Shown here in pieces: positions 1 through 9,940 of a stretch of DNA of 21,207 nucleotides; the stretch's first letter is position 1; the number at the start of each line of letters is the position of its first letter. The position numbers were made by a program, and so were the translations under genes. The stretch is taken from NCBI GenBank assembly GCA_000969725.1, contig JXSR01S010431.1. The stretch is one strand, 5' to 3'. Under the pieces are notes generated by a model. It did not search any database. It had not been told where the DNA came from and was given only the letters and a program-made list of their open reading frames with translations. This stretch comes from Ophiothrix spiculata. Lineage: Eukaryota; Echinodermata; Ophiuroidea; Amphilepidida; Ophiotrichidae.

Positions 1-282
1 CAATATCTTGATTAATATTCATGATTCTCCTTACTGACCCATCACCAACTTCTTGTCAGATGACATAGCAATTCCATCAGTAGGCGTTGAAGATCGGTGG
101 ATGCCAGTCTCAGGCCACCATCATTCCAACACGCTTACAATAAGAAATTGCTTTTTAAAATGGGGTGTATGGCAAGGCTAGCGGATTTTTTGTACAGGTT
201 TTAATGAGAGGGTCTAGGGATGACACATATCTAAAATGCAAACCAAATATAAGATTAGCTCTAAAACATCAAATGATATTGC

Positions 283-484
283 CAGACCTGCCAACCTCTG
301 AATCCCAGAATGTGGGACATCTAGCTCCCGGGATCTAACTTTGGGATGAGGGACATTACAATGGCATGCATAGCAAAAATCAGCAAGTAAAAGGTCAAAA
401 TGAGGGGCATCTCAGATTTTAGTTCTTTTTTATTTATCAAAATGAGAGATTGTCCCTCTAAATGTGGGACAGTTGGTAGGTCTG
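283..484. mobile_element. Probable MITE-like foldback repeat
   Basis: The left end CAGACCTGCCAAC is mirrored at the right end by GTTGGTAGGTCTG, whose reverse complement CAGACCTACCAAC differs at one base of 13. Inside, short G-rich phrases recur (TGTGGGACAT, GAGGGACAT, GAGGGGCATCT, TGTGGGACAG), some facing each other, which suggests a decayed foldback structure. ATTGC lies just left of the element (278-282) and AATTGC just right (485-490), a possible but inexact target-site duplication. No coding capacity is seen. The superfamily is not assignable; a simple chance inverted repeat remains possible. Confidence 0.4.
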
Positions 485-954
485 AATTGCTTCGTCATAC
501 TGTAACATTGTTTCTCTCAAATATCAGACTTTCAAATTCGCTATTAGATTACCCTTCTTTGGTGATGGCTTTATCGTGCTATTTCTGTATACGGAAATTA
601 CTAGTTCGATAAACGATTTTAAAAATATATTTGTAATGCTTGATAATATCTAGGGCACAGGGCAGGGCAACTTCAATTATCATTCTCCTTAATTACAAAA
701 TAATAATAGGACATATCTTTCTGAAAAGGTTAAAAGTAACTTGTTTGTCAGTGTCCTAAATATGTGACGTATTTCGGCATAGGTAATTCATGTTGGCAAA
801 GTCGGAAATGAGGTTTAAGTAGCATTATGCAACTGAGTTCATTACCTTTGAAAAAATTATTATACCAATATTATTATTAAGAAATAAGATACTCAGTATT
901 AAGCGAGATATGAAGAAAACATGTTGGATAATTTAAGAAAAACTTTTCTATCAC
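485..954. other. AT-rich spacer, nothing recognised
   Basis: Low-complexity AT-rich sequence with short T and A runs. A 70-codon open frame that starts at 400 inside the foldback repeat and ends at 612 has no recognisable motif and a composition expected of noncoding DNA. No repeat ends or splice-flanked coding stretch were seen. Confidence 0.4.
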
Positions 955-1492
955 GTTTTTCAACTTCAATACTTTTACAGTAAAAACTCCATATGTGTGG
1001 TGCTCTGGCATAAGTCGCGATTTTCAAAATTGATTTTTTAACATATTCTAATTCTCTATAATCTCAGATTTTGAATGATATATAATATGTCATACTTTCT
1101 TTCTACAATTTTCATTTAGAGATCGAAATACAAGACAGTCCACTCAAAATCTGGGAATAACAAATTGTCGCAAATCGATTTTTAAATTACTGATTACTAT
1201 AGTGTATAATAGCAAAACGCGATCAATAACCCGTGAATAATTGCACTTCCCGGCATAACTGACCTTCAAAACGCCGGGTATATATTGACACTTGTACATT
1301 AATGCGTTTTATGTCAAAAAACGAAATTTGATCTTTTCACCATATTTTTACTTTAGCAGCCATTTATTCAAAATCTTCAATCGCGACTTTCCGCTCATTA
1401 TGCCAGAGCACCACACATATAATAAAATCTTAATGATAATGAAAAATAATGTTTTTCAACTTTCAACACTTTCACAGTAAAAACTCTATGTA
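955..1492. repeat. Composite repeat with direct and inverted arms
   Basis: Two kinds of duplication frame this segment. A direct repeat of about 39 bp (TTTTTCAACTTC... ending AGTAAAAACTC) occurs at 956-994 and again at 1452-1490. An inverted repeat joins 992-1013 (TATGTGTGGTGCTCTGGCAT then AA) to its perfect 22-bp reverse complement at 1398-1419, and the match continues through a TCGCGA-containing stretch after a 10-bp insertion. The middle (1025-1375) is AT-rich and contains a short inverted pair CCCGGC/GCCGGG (1249-1278). This could be an old transposon whose left or right end was rearranged, or two nested insertions. Confidence 0.6.
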
Positions 1493-2267
1493 ACGAAATG
1501 TGGTTTAATAAAAGTTCTGCTATAAAAAAAGTATTTTGACTGTACCATATAACATACCTTTTGCTTTTTAAACCCTGTTATAATACATTTTTGCCCCAGC
1601 ATCTCTCTGATGACGAGTTTCCACTGTAATTTGAAATTACTACCTTGGGCGACAAGTAGCGCCTTTTGCACAAACAGGTTGCATTTGAATTTGTCTCTGC
1701 TATGGATTAAACTAATATAATTATGTTACTTTTGACCTTTCACCAAGTATGTATTCAAACACATAATTAATGTGATGCCATAAGCATTGTAATCAGATCA
1801 TATATTTGCTGATGTAAGCATAAAAAACATGTAAACAGTGTTGCCAAAAAATGTCAGAAATGTTAAGAATTGGTTTCTGATCAAAACATACTGCAACAAG
1901 TGGGTGTCTGTAGGCCATGACATACATAATTTCAGTTCTAGTCAAAATGATAATTCATTTTTGTAATTGACAGAAAAATGTTTCGTGTTTCAAAACATAC
2001 TCATTTATCAAGCAAAATGATTTAGGGTCTTAAAATATAAATGAAATGAAATTTGATTCATGTGGTACTCATGTAAACTATGTCAATTGTATACGAGTTT
2101 AGTAAATAGATAGTGGTGTACATTTTTTTTTCATTATTTGTTTGACCCCAATCTAGAATAAAATTGGTGCAATCTTGTAATAATGATCAAAAATATTGTG
2201 CAGCAACTAAATAGTGGCAGTCACACCCGAACACTTAAAGTAATGAAATCACCAGTGTCATTAAATT
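1493..2267. other. AT-rich spacer, nothing recognised
   Basis: Roughly 70% A+T with scattered short open frames on both strands. The 61-codon minus-strand frame at 1486-1671 shows no domain or splice context. No structured repeat was detected by eye. Confidence 0.4.
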
Positions 2268-2430
2268 ACATATGTGACCTGTCATATCGAAAGGTACCTT
2301 AAAGTCGGCATAGTAAATTACGAGATATGGACCATTGAGGCTGAGCATATAGTAAAAAATCACGTCCAAGGTTAAATTTCTAATTTCATCTGAAACGTTA
2401 CCTTTGAAGTGTATTCTATCATATAAATCA
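2268..2430. repeat. Diverged dispersed repeat, copy 1
   Basis: Shares a colinear pattern with 4484-4640: ATATGTGA, then AAAGGTACCTTAA(A)GTCGG, and about 100 bp later ATTT(C)CAATTTC-like sequence followed by TTTGAAGT and TATT. The minus-strand open frames of both copies read a similar peptide (KVPFDMTGHICNLM here, KVPFAVTHHIYKLM in the other), which reflects the shared DNA and is not evidence of a gene. Orientation and full limits are unknown. Confidence 0.5.
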
Positions 2431-3201
2431 GGTTCCAACATCAAAACCATAAGACAAATGTTTTAAAAAATGAAAAATACAAAAATCCTTTTCAGAAGGC
2501 TTATTGCAATAATTTGTGGTAGAAATGAAATTAGAAATTCAGCAGATACCGATCAGACACTGGCCGGTGACCGGATGGTGTCTGTGCGGAGACCGGGCAG
2601 TGTCCGCAAGCTGTAGAGTTGCTGGAAGCATCGTCTTGTATACGATGCCTTCATCTATGGTCCAATAACAACCGGCGCCTTACTGGTGACCGACCAGCAA
2701 CGCAAGCATTCACCAGTGTCAAACCGATATAATACCAATGTTGCGGTGTTGCAGCTTCCTTTCGGTGACCGGTGGTGATGTGACAATAGCACTAGCAATA
2801 TGCAATATACAACTGAGCTTTGCCTGTGCACTGGGCCAAAATCCAAGGCCAAACTAATCTGTCAATCAATGGCATGGTTGAGCTGCTACATCTTGTCCAA
2901 CCCATTGTTCTGCCTATAGCCATTGTGTAACACCCAGGCTAGCTTCACCTGGTAACATACACCTGTGGGCTTTGATTGTGTCAATGACACCTGTCAGTGG
3001 TAATATGCAGGGAAACATACAACCTGGACTGGGACCAGCAGTGGTTATTTTGGTGAGTTAATAAAAGGTGAGTTACTGGAGTTAAGCCACCTTCCATTTT
3101 TCTACCAGTGCTACTCCAGGAACATCAATCAAAAATTTTGCCCAATATCATTTTTCTTCTGTTTATGGAATTACCAATGGTGACAATTTCCACTTCTCCT
3201 T
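2431..3201. other. Higher-GC spacer with GGTGACCG repeats
   Basis: From about 2540 to 3080 the sequence is noticeably richer in G+C than its surroundings. GGTGACCG occurs at 2566, 2685 and 2764. A plus-strand frame stays open for about 59 codons from about 2880 and meets GGTGAGT, a splice-donor-like site, at 3051; a minus-strand frame covers 2655-2852. Neither shows a recognisable domain, and frames of this length are common by chance. It may be unique sequence or an old repeat. Confidence 0.3.
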
Positions 3202-3338
3202 GGGCGTTGGAGCACAACTAGGCCACAACTTTGTGCAGCCATCCGCAACCTGGCTCCAGCCTTGATTTCCCGCCAAGATCATTGTAAAATATTCATTAAG
3301 GCCGCACAAAGTTATGGCCTAATTGTGCTCCACCGCCT
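3202..3338. mobile_element. 137-bp foldback MITE
   Basis: Arms of 39 bp at 3202-3240 and 3300-3338 are reverse complements at 34 of 39 positions; the core GGAGCACAA(C/T)TAGGCCA is well kept. The 59-bp centre has no coding capacity. The short length, imperfect long arms and lack of a gene fit a non-autonomous DNA transposon of MITE type. I could not find a convincing target-site duplication, so the superfamily is not assigned. Confidence 0.7.
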
Positions 3339-3875
3339 TAAACAGATCTGTATTTTGAACATTGTATGTTTGACTTGTGAACCTATTTAGGACAGAGTGA
3401 GTGGGTCATCGCATGATGCCAGATGCACATGACTGAGTTTTTAACTTGCTAAAAGGCAAGTTAAATCTTTTGAATCGATGTAACTTGACTAACAACGACT
3501 TTTCTCAGCTATCATCTTTAAATGCATTGAATTTGTGTTTACTTTACCGTGTCCTCGATAGGGCATTCAATAATTGAAGTCAAGTTAATTTCAATTTGAC
3601 TTCAAAATCAAAGTGTGTGTGATCAGTCGCAAGTGAAGTTACTTTTTGCTAATCTAGAGTCCCCTTTGTAATTAAAAGATGAACTCAATATGTTTTTAAT
3701 GTGTCTGAATGCGGTACAATTGTAATAATGTGTAGCACCACTTTTTGTACCAAATCTAGGTCACAAGGTTCATTATAAATAGAATTATTATCACCATTAT
3801 TGTCATTTTTCAATATAATAGATGACAATTACTTCCAAAAGATTCACTTCAGTGACCATTGACTCTTCACGATCT

Positions 3876-3941
3876 ATTAAAAGTAGTCCATCCAGATGGA
3901 CCTCGCTTGTGAGGTCCATCTAGATGGACTAATTAAAAGTA
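3876..3941. repeat. 46-bp nested palindrome between 10-bp direct repeats
   Basis: The arm AGTCCATCCAGATGGACCTC (3885-3904) pairs with 3911-3930 at 19 of 20 positions around the 6-nt loop GCTTGT. Each arm is itself palindromic: GTCCATC-CA-GATGGAC on the left and the perfect 16-bp GTCCATCTAGATGGAC on the right. The hairpin is flanked by identical 10-bp direct repeats ATTAAAAGTA (3876-3885 and 3932-3941), the footprint expected of an inserted element. It could extrude as a cruciform. The origin is unknown. Confidence 0.75.
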
Positions 3942-4483
3942 AGCGGCTCACACCTATAGCTGTTTGCTAGCTCACCACGACTTTACTCACTAATCCATCC
4001 CTCTTCTAACCAAGAAATCACTGGATGTGAAACACCCATTGTTTACAAGGTGTGTATCTCCAAAGTAAATTGTGATTGTTTTCACACAGTGGCACACTCG
4101 TGGGTAGTTTTGAAGTGTTGCTGGGATAATGTGGTTCTAATTAGCGGAGTACCTAATTACACTGCAATCTCATTAAGGTTGGTAGGAGTAAAACAGAGGT
4201 TTGTTGTCCAAACGAGAAATTAAATGTTCCAACTACGTGCTGTTTCTAAGTTAACCTGTCATAAGCCAAGACAATGCACCCTATTGTCTGAAATACCTGC
4301 GCTTAAATCATTTGTAATTATTTTCTGATAAAGATGTTGGAATCAACAGGGGTGAGAATTAAATAGGGCAAAAACCGTGACTTAAATATATGTGTAATTG
4401 ACAGTTCTAAATGTGATATACATGCGGTGTGATCAGTTCGTGAGAGAAAAACAATTTTATTCTTATATGAAAACATCAACTTA
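3942..4483. other. Spacer, nothing recognised
   Basis: AT-rich sequence without long inverted or direct repeats visible by eye and without a convincing coding stretch. The minus-strand frame at 4318-4530 runs into the dispersed repeat copy that follows and is explained partly by it. Confidence 0.35.
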
Positions 4484-4640
4484 TATATGTGATGCGTTAC
4501 AGCAAAAGGTACCTTAAGTCGGAAAATCACATTTCTAGATAATACGGGCAGCTGAAGTTGGAGTGATGAACAGGTTGATTTTCCAATTTCCTCATAAGTA
4601 TTATCTTTGAAGTTTATTTATTCTGTGAAGAAAATTACTT
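4484..4640. repeat. Diverged dispersed repeat, copy 2
   Basis: Second copy of the repeat at 2268-2430, in the same orientation: ATATGTGATGCGTTACAGC, then AAAGGTACCTTAAGTCGG, then a distal block ending in CTTTGAAGTTTATTTATT. A weaker third relative, carrying GCACCTTAAAGT, begins near 6335. The pattern is recognised only by comparison inside this window. Confidence 0.5.
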
Positions 4641-4891
4641 TTCATGTGCATATAAACACATTCTAAATGTGCATATTTAATGATTATCGTCAGCTAAAGG
4701 CAATCATAACTGGCGATTACCGATAACTTTAAATCTGCTTTTCTCAGAATGACCATTTTTCAATCGGACTTACCATTCAAAACATTTTCACATAAGTCCA
4801 AAATGGATCGTCCTATATACTCATGATTGTGATGTAATTTTAAAACTCAGATCACAGGCTTTCCATTCATGCCAAAAATTCCATTTTCATT

Positions 4892-5177
4892 TTATGGACT
4901 GATTCAGAGTCCTGTACTGATTTGTATACTTGCTACTTAATCCATTGGCCATATTGCTAAGCAGTTAGCAGGGCTCAAACTTTAAAATTATGGACTGATC
5001 CGGAGTCCTGCACTGACTAGTATGCGTGCTACTCCATTGGCCATATTGCTAAGCCTTAGCAGGATTCAAACTTGAAATTTATGGACTGATTCGGAGTCCT
5101 GCACTGACTACTAGCATCCTTGCTACTTACTGCATTGGCCATATTGCTAAGCCTTAGAAGGGCTCAAACGTGAAAAC
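4892..5177 (-). repeat. Three-unit tandem array, tRNA-like on minus strand
   Basis: Three head-to-tail units begin at 4892, 4988 and 5079 with TTATGGACTGAT, giving periods of 96 and 91 bp. Read on the minus strand, each unit has TGGCCAATG(G/C), resembling a pol III A box, then a 5-bp stem GGACT/AGTCC closing a 7-nt loop (CTGAATC, CCGGATC or CCGAATC), and B-box-like GTTTGAGCCC or GTTTGAATCC lies between units. CCTTAGCA and TGCTAAGG can pair around a unit. A tRNA-derived monomer amplified in tandem is the inference. The tandem repeat itself is certain; the tRNA ancestry is not. Confidence 0.7.
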
Positions 5178-6990
5178 TACTAACAATGTTTGCTACCCCA
5201 TAATTTGGTCGATGGTGTCTAGATGTGCAAATCTGTGTATATGACACATAGAACTGTATGGATTGACTATAAATGGCATATTTCTGGTGGTGGTGGAAAA
5301 TTGGAACTCGGAACTAGAGCAAAAATGATACCCTGTGTGATTCTTCAACACAGCCATCTGCATGCTTGACATGCATCTGGAGTGAGTCATGATGCTTCGT
5401 ATGACGTCATTTTGCCCACGTTCTGAACAATTTTCCACAAATGACCAATGCCCATTTTACAAATGGTCTATAAGAACCTTCTTTTGTACATAACAAACCA
5501 CTGACACACTATAATTGTACTTGAATAAACATTAAAAATACTTTTCTTTTTTCTTTAAATTTGAAAAAGAAAGGGAATTTTTAAAAAGAAAGGGTGAAAA
5601 GGGTAACCTTATTCCTTCCTTTATATTTGTGCATTCGAATTTAGGCCATGAGTTTGTTGGGTTAACTGTTTAACAGCTATCAAGTAAAAAAAAGTACAAA
5701 TATATAGTCTTCTGCATGATTCATTGCCTTCTTTTTCAATAAATGTTACAATTATACAGGGCAATCAACTCCGATTGTAAGTTTGTCCGATGCATGACCT
5801 CCTAGTCACAGCTACCGTTACACACCACCATTGGAACTTTCAACTTTCCATACCCCAATACAATAGGGACAGACCTACTTTCACTCTGTCTGGTACAGGT
5901 AACATACTGAGTTGGCAAACGCTTAGCAAATCACGCAAAACAGACGAGAGCTTGTACTGAAACAGTTTTGTACTTGCATGTGATTGGACGGACATAAAAC
6001 AAGAGTTTGACGGGGAGAATCAGTTGACAAGACTCCCGACTGACTAATCATATTCCCACAATCACACGCTGTGTCGGCTCATCATCAATTTTACAGGGCA
6101 ATTTCATAATGGATAGATCATTGCGGGGGATCATCAGATTAAACTGCCATCTAAAGCTTATCTACTAAGAGGTATATTGTATATCAAAACTTTAAGGAAA
6201 TGCAGACCAAATATAAATAAATAAATAAATTACTGTGCATTTCATTACCAAGAAGTACTAAAAAGATCAGTTGAAAGCAAATCTATTGCTTTTCAAAATT
6301 AAATGTCCAATCTCATTAGTTGATTATTGAAAAAAGCACCTTAAAGTATAAAACAGGAAAATCAAATTTGTGTCAAATGATATTGGTAAATAGAAGTTGC
6401 GGAAATCGAGCAGATATATATAGGAGATTTCAAAACTTATGAGTGTATATATTAACAAAACATACTTTTAAGGAAAAAAACTGTCTACTTACAAAATCTG
6501 AAAAAGATCTAATATTTTAATTTCAAAGTCAAAGAAGCAAGCTAAATGTACTGTTTCGAAAACAGAAGATGGGAGAAGAGTATTAAGGTTTGAAATGCCT
6601 GGCAAAAGCAGTTGACCTCGGTTTCCATGTTTCTTGATTTGCATTTTCCCCTATATTCTTCTAAACTTGAAAACCACATCAGGAAAAAAATGGGAATTAG
6701 TCTGTTAAACTTGTAAGGGTGCTGAATCGAAGGTTGATATCATGACACCAAAACATTCAGGTCTGCAATGTTTCAAAAATACATGAATTTTGTATCATAA
6801 ATTAAATTGCAATTTATTCTAGTTTAAAATTGTGGCAAGTGTACTCCAAATTAGGTTGCTTCAAGTTAATGCCCCCAATAATGATGGACTTATAACATGC
6901 AGGAATGCCTCAATGATTTATTTTTTAAATAAAGGTAACTAAAAGTTCCGTTTGTAAACTTGTCAGGTAATAATTGTGATGTTGCCAATT
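5178..6990. other. Long AT-rich spacer with small simple repeats
   Basis: Holds a purine/pyrimidine-rich stretch near 5548-5600, a short (TAAA)n run at 6214-6231, and a weak relative of the dispersed repeat from about 6335. The 81-codon minus-strand frame at 5193-5438 has no recognisable motif. A TGACGTCA palindrome at 5402-5409 matches the CRE consensus but stands alone. Nothing else supported. Confidence 0.35.
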
Positions 6991-7150
6991 TGAACAAACA
7001 ATTTGTTTATGAATATGGAGCTGGCTCTGAAAGCATACATACTGAACATTCCATAATGTACATTTGCATAAGTTTAATGACAGAATAGTTACCATTTTGG
7101 GTAAAGCAATTTGGCAAGCAATTTTGTTATGAATATGGACTTGCTTCTTG
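6991..7150. repeat. Imperfect direct repeat, period 120 bp
   Basis: The block at 6991-7030 (CAATTTG...GTTTATGAATATGGA) returns at 7111-7150 (CAATTTTGTTATGAATATGGA), exactly 120 bp downstream, followed in both by a CT-rich GCT(C/T)CT(T) phrase. Similarity is weak outside the shared 40 bp. It may be an old local duplication; no coding role is seen. Confidence 0.4.
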
Positions 7151-7161
7151 TCTTCTGCAAG

Positions 7162-7511
7162 CCCGGGGGGAGGGCGGGGTACTCAAAAAAATGTTGGTAG
7201 GTATGTGAGATCCGCGATCTCCAACATAGGGTCTTGCGGAACAGATTTTTAGTCAAAAATAGGGTATATATGGAACTGATTTTTCCCGAATTGAGGTCTC
7301 AAGAACTGCTTTTTTTACATAAAAATATGACTATGCAGACCTGAAAATTGCTCAAAATTAGGTTGAAAACATGGTAAAACACACTTTTGAGTCATTTTCT
7401 TTAAAAATGATCTTGAAAAGAGCATCTTGGGGAGCGGAAGAGGAGGCTTGAAAAGGGGGTCTTGAGGGCGGCACAAACCCGTACCTTCCGTCAATGTAAG
7501 TACCCCCCTGG
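7162..7511 (+). mobile_element. hAT-like MITE, family copy A
   Basis: The left end CCCGGGGGG...GGTACTCAAA and the right end TTAC-like...GTACCCCCCTGG are inverted relatives. The same sequence occurs in opposite orientation at 16548-16894, recognisable along its whole length (for example TTTTGAGCAATTTTCAG and CAAGATGCTCTTTTCAAG in that copy). Flanks TCTGCAAG (7154-7161) and GCCGCAAG (7512-7519) agree at 6 of 8 bases and sit exactly where the 8-bp duplication of the other copy lies. An 8-bp duplication is typical of hAT elements. There is no transposase; the minus-strand open frames here are shadows. Confidence 0.7.
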
Positions 7512-7531
7512 GCCGCAAGCACACACTCTAG

Positions 7532-7675
7532 ACACTTCATAATGTACTGGTTTACCGACAGGCAAAGAACAAAAGTCGCGAACAAAAGTATCACCGCCTG
7601 GGATGGACACTGATACCATTTGTCAACTGGGAGGATGCCACAAATTGTTTGATTGTCTTACTGATTTGTTGTCAG
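7532..7675 (+). CDS. Possible internal exon, membrane-type peptide (speculative)
   Basis: A 48-codon open stretch lies between an acceptor-like CTCTAG (ending 7531) and a strong donor CAG|GTATGTGAG (7673-7684). Its length is a multiple of three. The peptide starts TLHNVLVYRQAKNK, has a basic middle (SREQKYHR), then a Trp-containing segment GWTLIPFVNWEDATN and a hydrophobic end CLIVLLICCQ, as if a membrane helix were split by the intron. Codon use looks less AT-biased than the flanks. The acceptor lacks a good pyrimidine tract; an alternative acceptor GACAG ends at 7561. No family recognised. A chance frame remains quite possible. Confidence 0.3.
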
Positions 7676-8878
7676 GTATGTGAGTACCACCTGTGAATTC
7701 AAGCAATACCTCCCATTTTGTGTTTATTATAAAAGTGCATTGCCTGCATTCCACATACCAACATGGAACCCAACATTACAAGTTTGAACACTAAATAAAA
7801 CAATAAAACACCTACCATCGAGAGGAGATAATGACATGATAAGAATTGACTTTGAAGTAATTTTATTAACATTGGGACTCTCCCCAAGAAGTCTGAAGTA
7901 TCTCATTTTCAGGATCTCATTTTATATTTGATAGGTGCCAAATGGATTGCTCTATTTGATGATGGATTCCAAGGAGGGAGGGAGGAATGATAAGCAGCAC
8001 TTGGACATGATATTTGTGCTTTGAAATAATGCAACCATGCGTATGTTCACACACAGTCACTTAAACCCTCGTGTGATCATTAGCTGAAGTTCAGTTTAAT
8101 CTTCATGCATCTAGGCAAATGATGGATATTATCTTTGAATAACATATACATATTTTGTTTTTTAGTTTTTAACTCCACATTTAAAAATTATTATCACTTT
8201 CTTTGAAGTTAGCAGCAAATCAAACAATTTGAAATTGAAGTTCCTGATTACAAAGAACATCCTTTTCAGTGTTTTTGTTTTTCAAAATGCACTGAACTTG
8301 TGTAATTATTTTTTAGTTGTAAAACTGGTTTCTGACATACTTTTCTTTGTTTCTATAACAACAAAATAGGAACTAATTGTAGGATAAACATATGTTAATA
8401 GAGCAATAAATGTTAACAAACAGTAATGTAGGCCTACTTAATTTTATGATCTGAGGATAAATCTTTAAATTCTTTAAATGGTTTGCTAACTTTAATGCAC
8501 AATTTAATGAGCATGACAAATATGTTTTAATTTGATTTTACATTAATGGCTTTATTTTAATGACTCTAATTTGTTTGCCCATAATCTATGAAGAATGTAC
8601 GCATATCCTAATTTTTTGGAAGCTAGGTGGGATTTAATTTGAATTTTTCGAAATTAATGATCTATAACCTTCTTGCCTGTCTGGAGAACACACGTTTCCT
8701 TGTTTGAACACAGCAAAACGACATATTAAGTCATCATTAAGGTTATTTTGTGTTATTTCCAATGAAGATTACATATATACATGAATAAATTTGTTCACAC
8801 ATGCAAAGCAATATTAAACTTGAAACTATTTTTATCCAATGCTTACAAATGAATGAGCAGGATAAAAAATTCATTCTA
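7676..8878. other. AT-rich spacer, possibly intronic
   Basis: Strongly AT-rich with one TAGGCCTA palindrome (8428-8437, GTAGGCCTAC). A minus-strand open frame at 7699-7887 carries no motif. No repeat ends, tRNA-like boxes or splice-flanked coding stretches were seen. Confidence 0.35.
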
Positions 8879-9938
8879 CAGTGTGTCCCAGAATGAAGTT
8901 ATCAAGATTTCAACGCTACACAATTCAAAAACCAAATATTGTCAGTCAATGAAACTTAGTGACAATCATGCCCAATGTCTTGACTTACTGTGGTGAAAAA
9001 ATAAAGAAAATCCATGCATTACTTTTCTAGAAATGAGCATTTGAAGCTCCATAGGGGTTTGGACACTTTTCCCAGTTTTGGAAAGTTGTATATAAAAATT
9101 CCACAGAGATTTGCAGCATAACCATGCAAAGAAAAACGTCATCTTTACAGACAGTCGTGATAATATTTGTTATTATAAGTGTCTTTTGTTTTCAAGATTA
9201 TAATTAACCTAAATCTGGTTCTTTTTCATATGTAAAATCATTTAACATATTTTATTAGGTATTCGTTTAGGAAAATCATTCAGTGGGCCATTTGAAAATA
9301 CGCTAAAGGGCTGTTTAACTGGTAGCAGTGGTTGTAGGAATAAGGTCATTCAAAGCAAATATAACTCCTCATTGGTCAATGTAGAAAAGAGTATCATGAT
9401 TGACCAATACCTGGAAAGTGCAGATATCATTGAAACAATGGAAAGTTTTATTTAACATTTCCAGGAGCCAGGTATTCCCATTGCATATGTAGCCCATCTT
9501 AAAAATGTCAGAAAAAAAGAAGCTTATGGTATAGGTATGAAAGAAGGAATTGAAAAAAGAAGCATGTGGATGCCAAGGTAGAAGCCAACTTATAACATTC
9601 TGCTGAACCTTTATGAAGACTCCAAGGCATCATCAAGGAGAGGCAACATGCGAAACAAAACAGAAATGTTGGGTAAAGATGATATCCAAGCTTATATACT
9701 TCCGCTGCAAATTACCGCTGGATTTATACAACCTCTCCAAACTGGGAAAAGTGTCCAAACCCCTCTGGAGCTTCAAACGCTGACTCCTAGATAAATAAGG
9801 CATGAATTTTCTTTATTTTTGCACCAAAGCAAGAAGAGACATCAAGTATGATAGTCAGCAACTTTCAGTGTCTGGGGTATTTTAGTTTTTGAATTATGAG
9901 GCATTGAAATCTTGATAACTTCATTCTGGGACACACTG
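8879..9938 (+). mobile_element. 1060-bp Tc1/mariner-like element with long TIRs
   Basis: Left end CAGTGTGTCCCAGAATGAAG is repeated exactly in inverse at the right end; the first 35 bases are identical and the match continues, with scattered differences, for about 245 bp (8879-9125 against about 9700-9938), including TTTGGACACTTTTCCCAGTTT. The element is flanked by TA on both sides (8877-8878 and 9939-9940). TA target and CAGTG-type ends fit the Tc1/mariner superfamily. About 570 bp of interior has no recognisable DDE/D transposase, so the element is presumably non-autonomous. Other TA-targeting families are an alternative. Confidence 0.85.
9246..9791 (+). pseudogene. Stop-poor coding remnant inside the 1060-bp element
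   Basis: One plus-strand frame runs 182 codons with only two stops (TAA at 9453, TAG at 9579); about 12 would be expected at this base composition. The three open blocks are 69, 41 and 70 codons. The first includes IRLGKSFSGPFENTLKG and MIDQYLESADIIETMESF, the second PIAYVAHLKNVRKKEAYG, the third YNILLNLYEDSKASSRRG and MLGKDDIQAYILPL. The last part overlaps the right inverted repeat. It does not resemble a Tc1/mariner transposase that I know. It may be a decayed element protein or a captured host exon; TTTATTAG at 9258 and TTTCCAG at 9464 resemble splice acceptors. Function unknown. Confidence 0.4.
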
Positions 9939-9940
9939 TA

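Noticed and set aside
2235..2450. Minus-strand frame with a peptide similar to that at 4318-4530
   Set aside because: The similarity reflects the shared DNA repeat. The remaining residues do not match, and stop positions differ.
5402..5409. TGACGTCA, a perfect CRE consensus
   Set aside because: A lone 8-mer with no neighbouring promoter elements or gene; expected by chance often enough.
7315..7594. Two minus-strand open frames of 69 and 78 codons
   Set aside because: They lie mostly within the MITE at 7162-7511 and antisense to the candidate exon; the corresponding region of the other copy does not preserve the frame.
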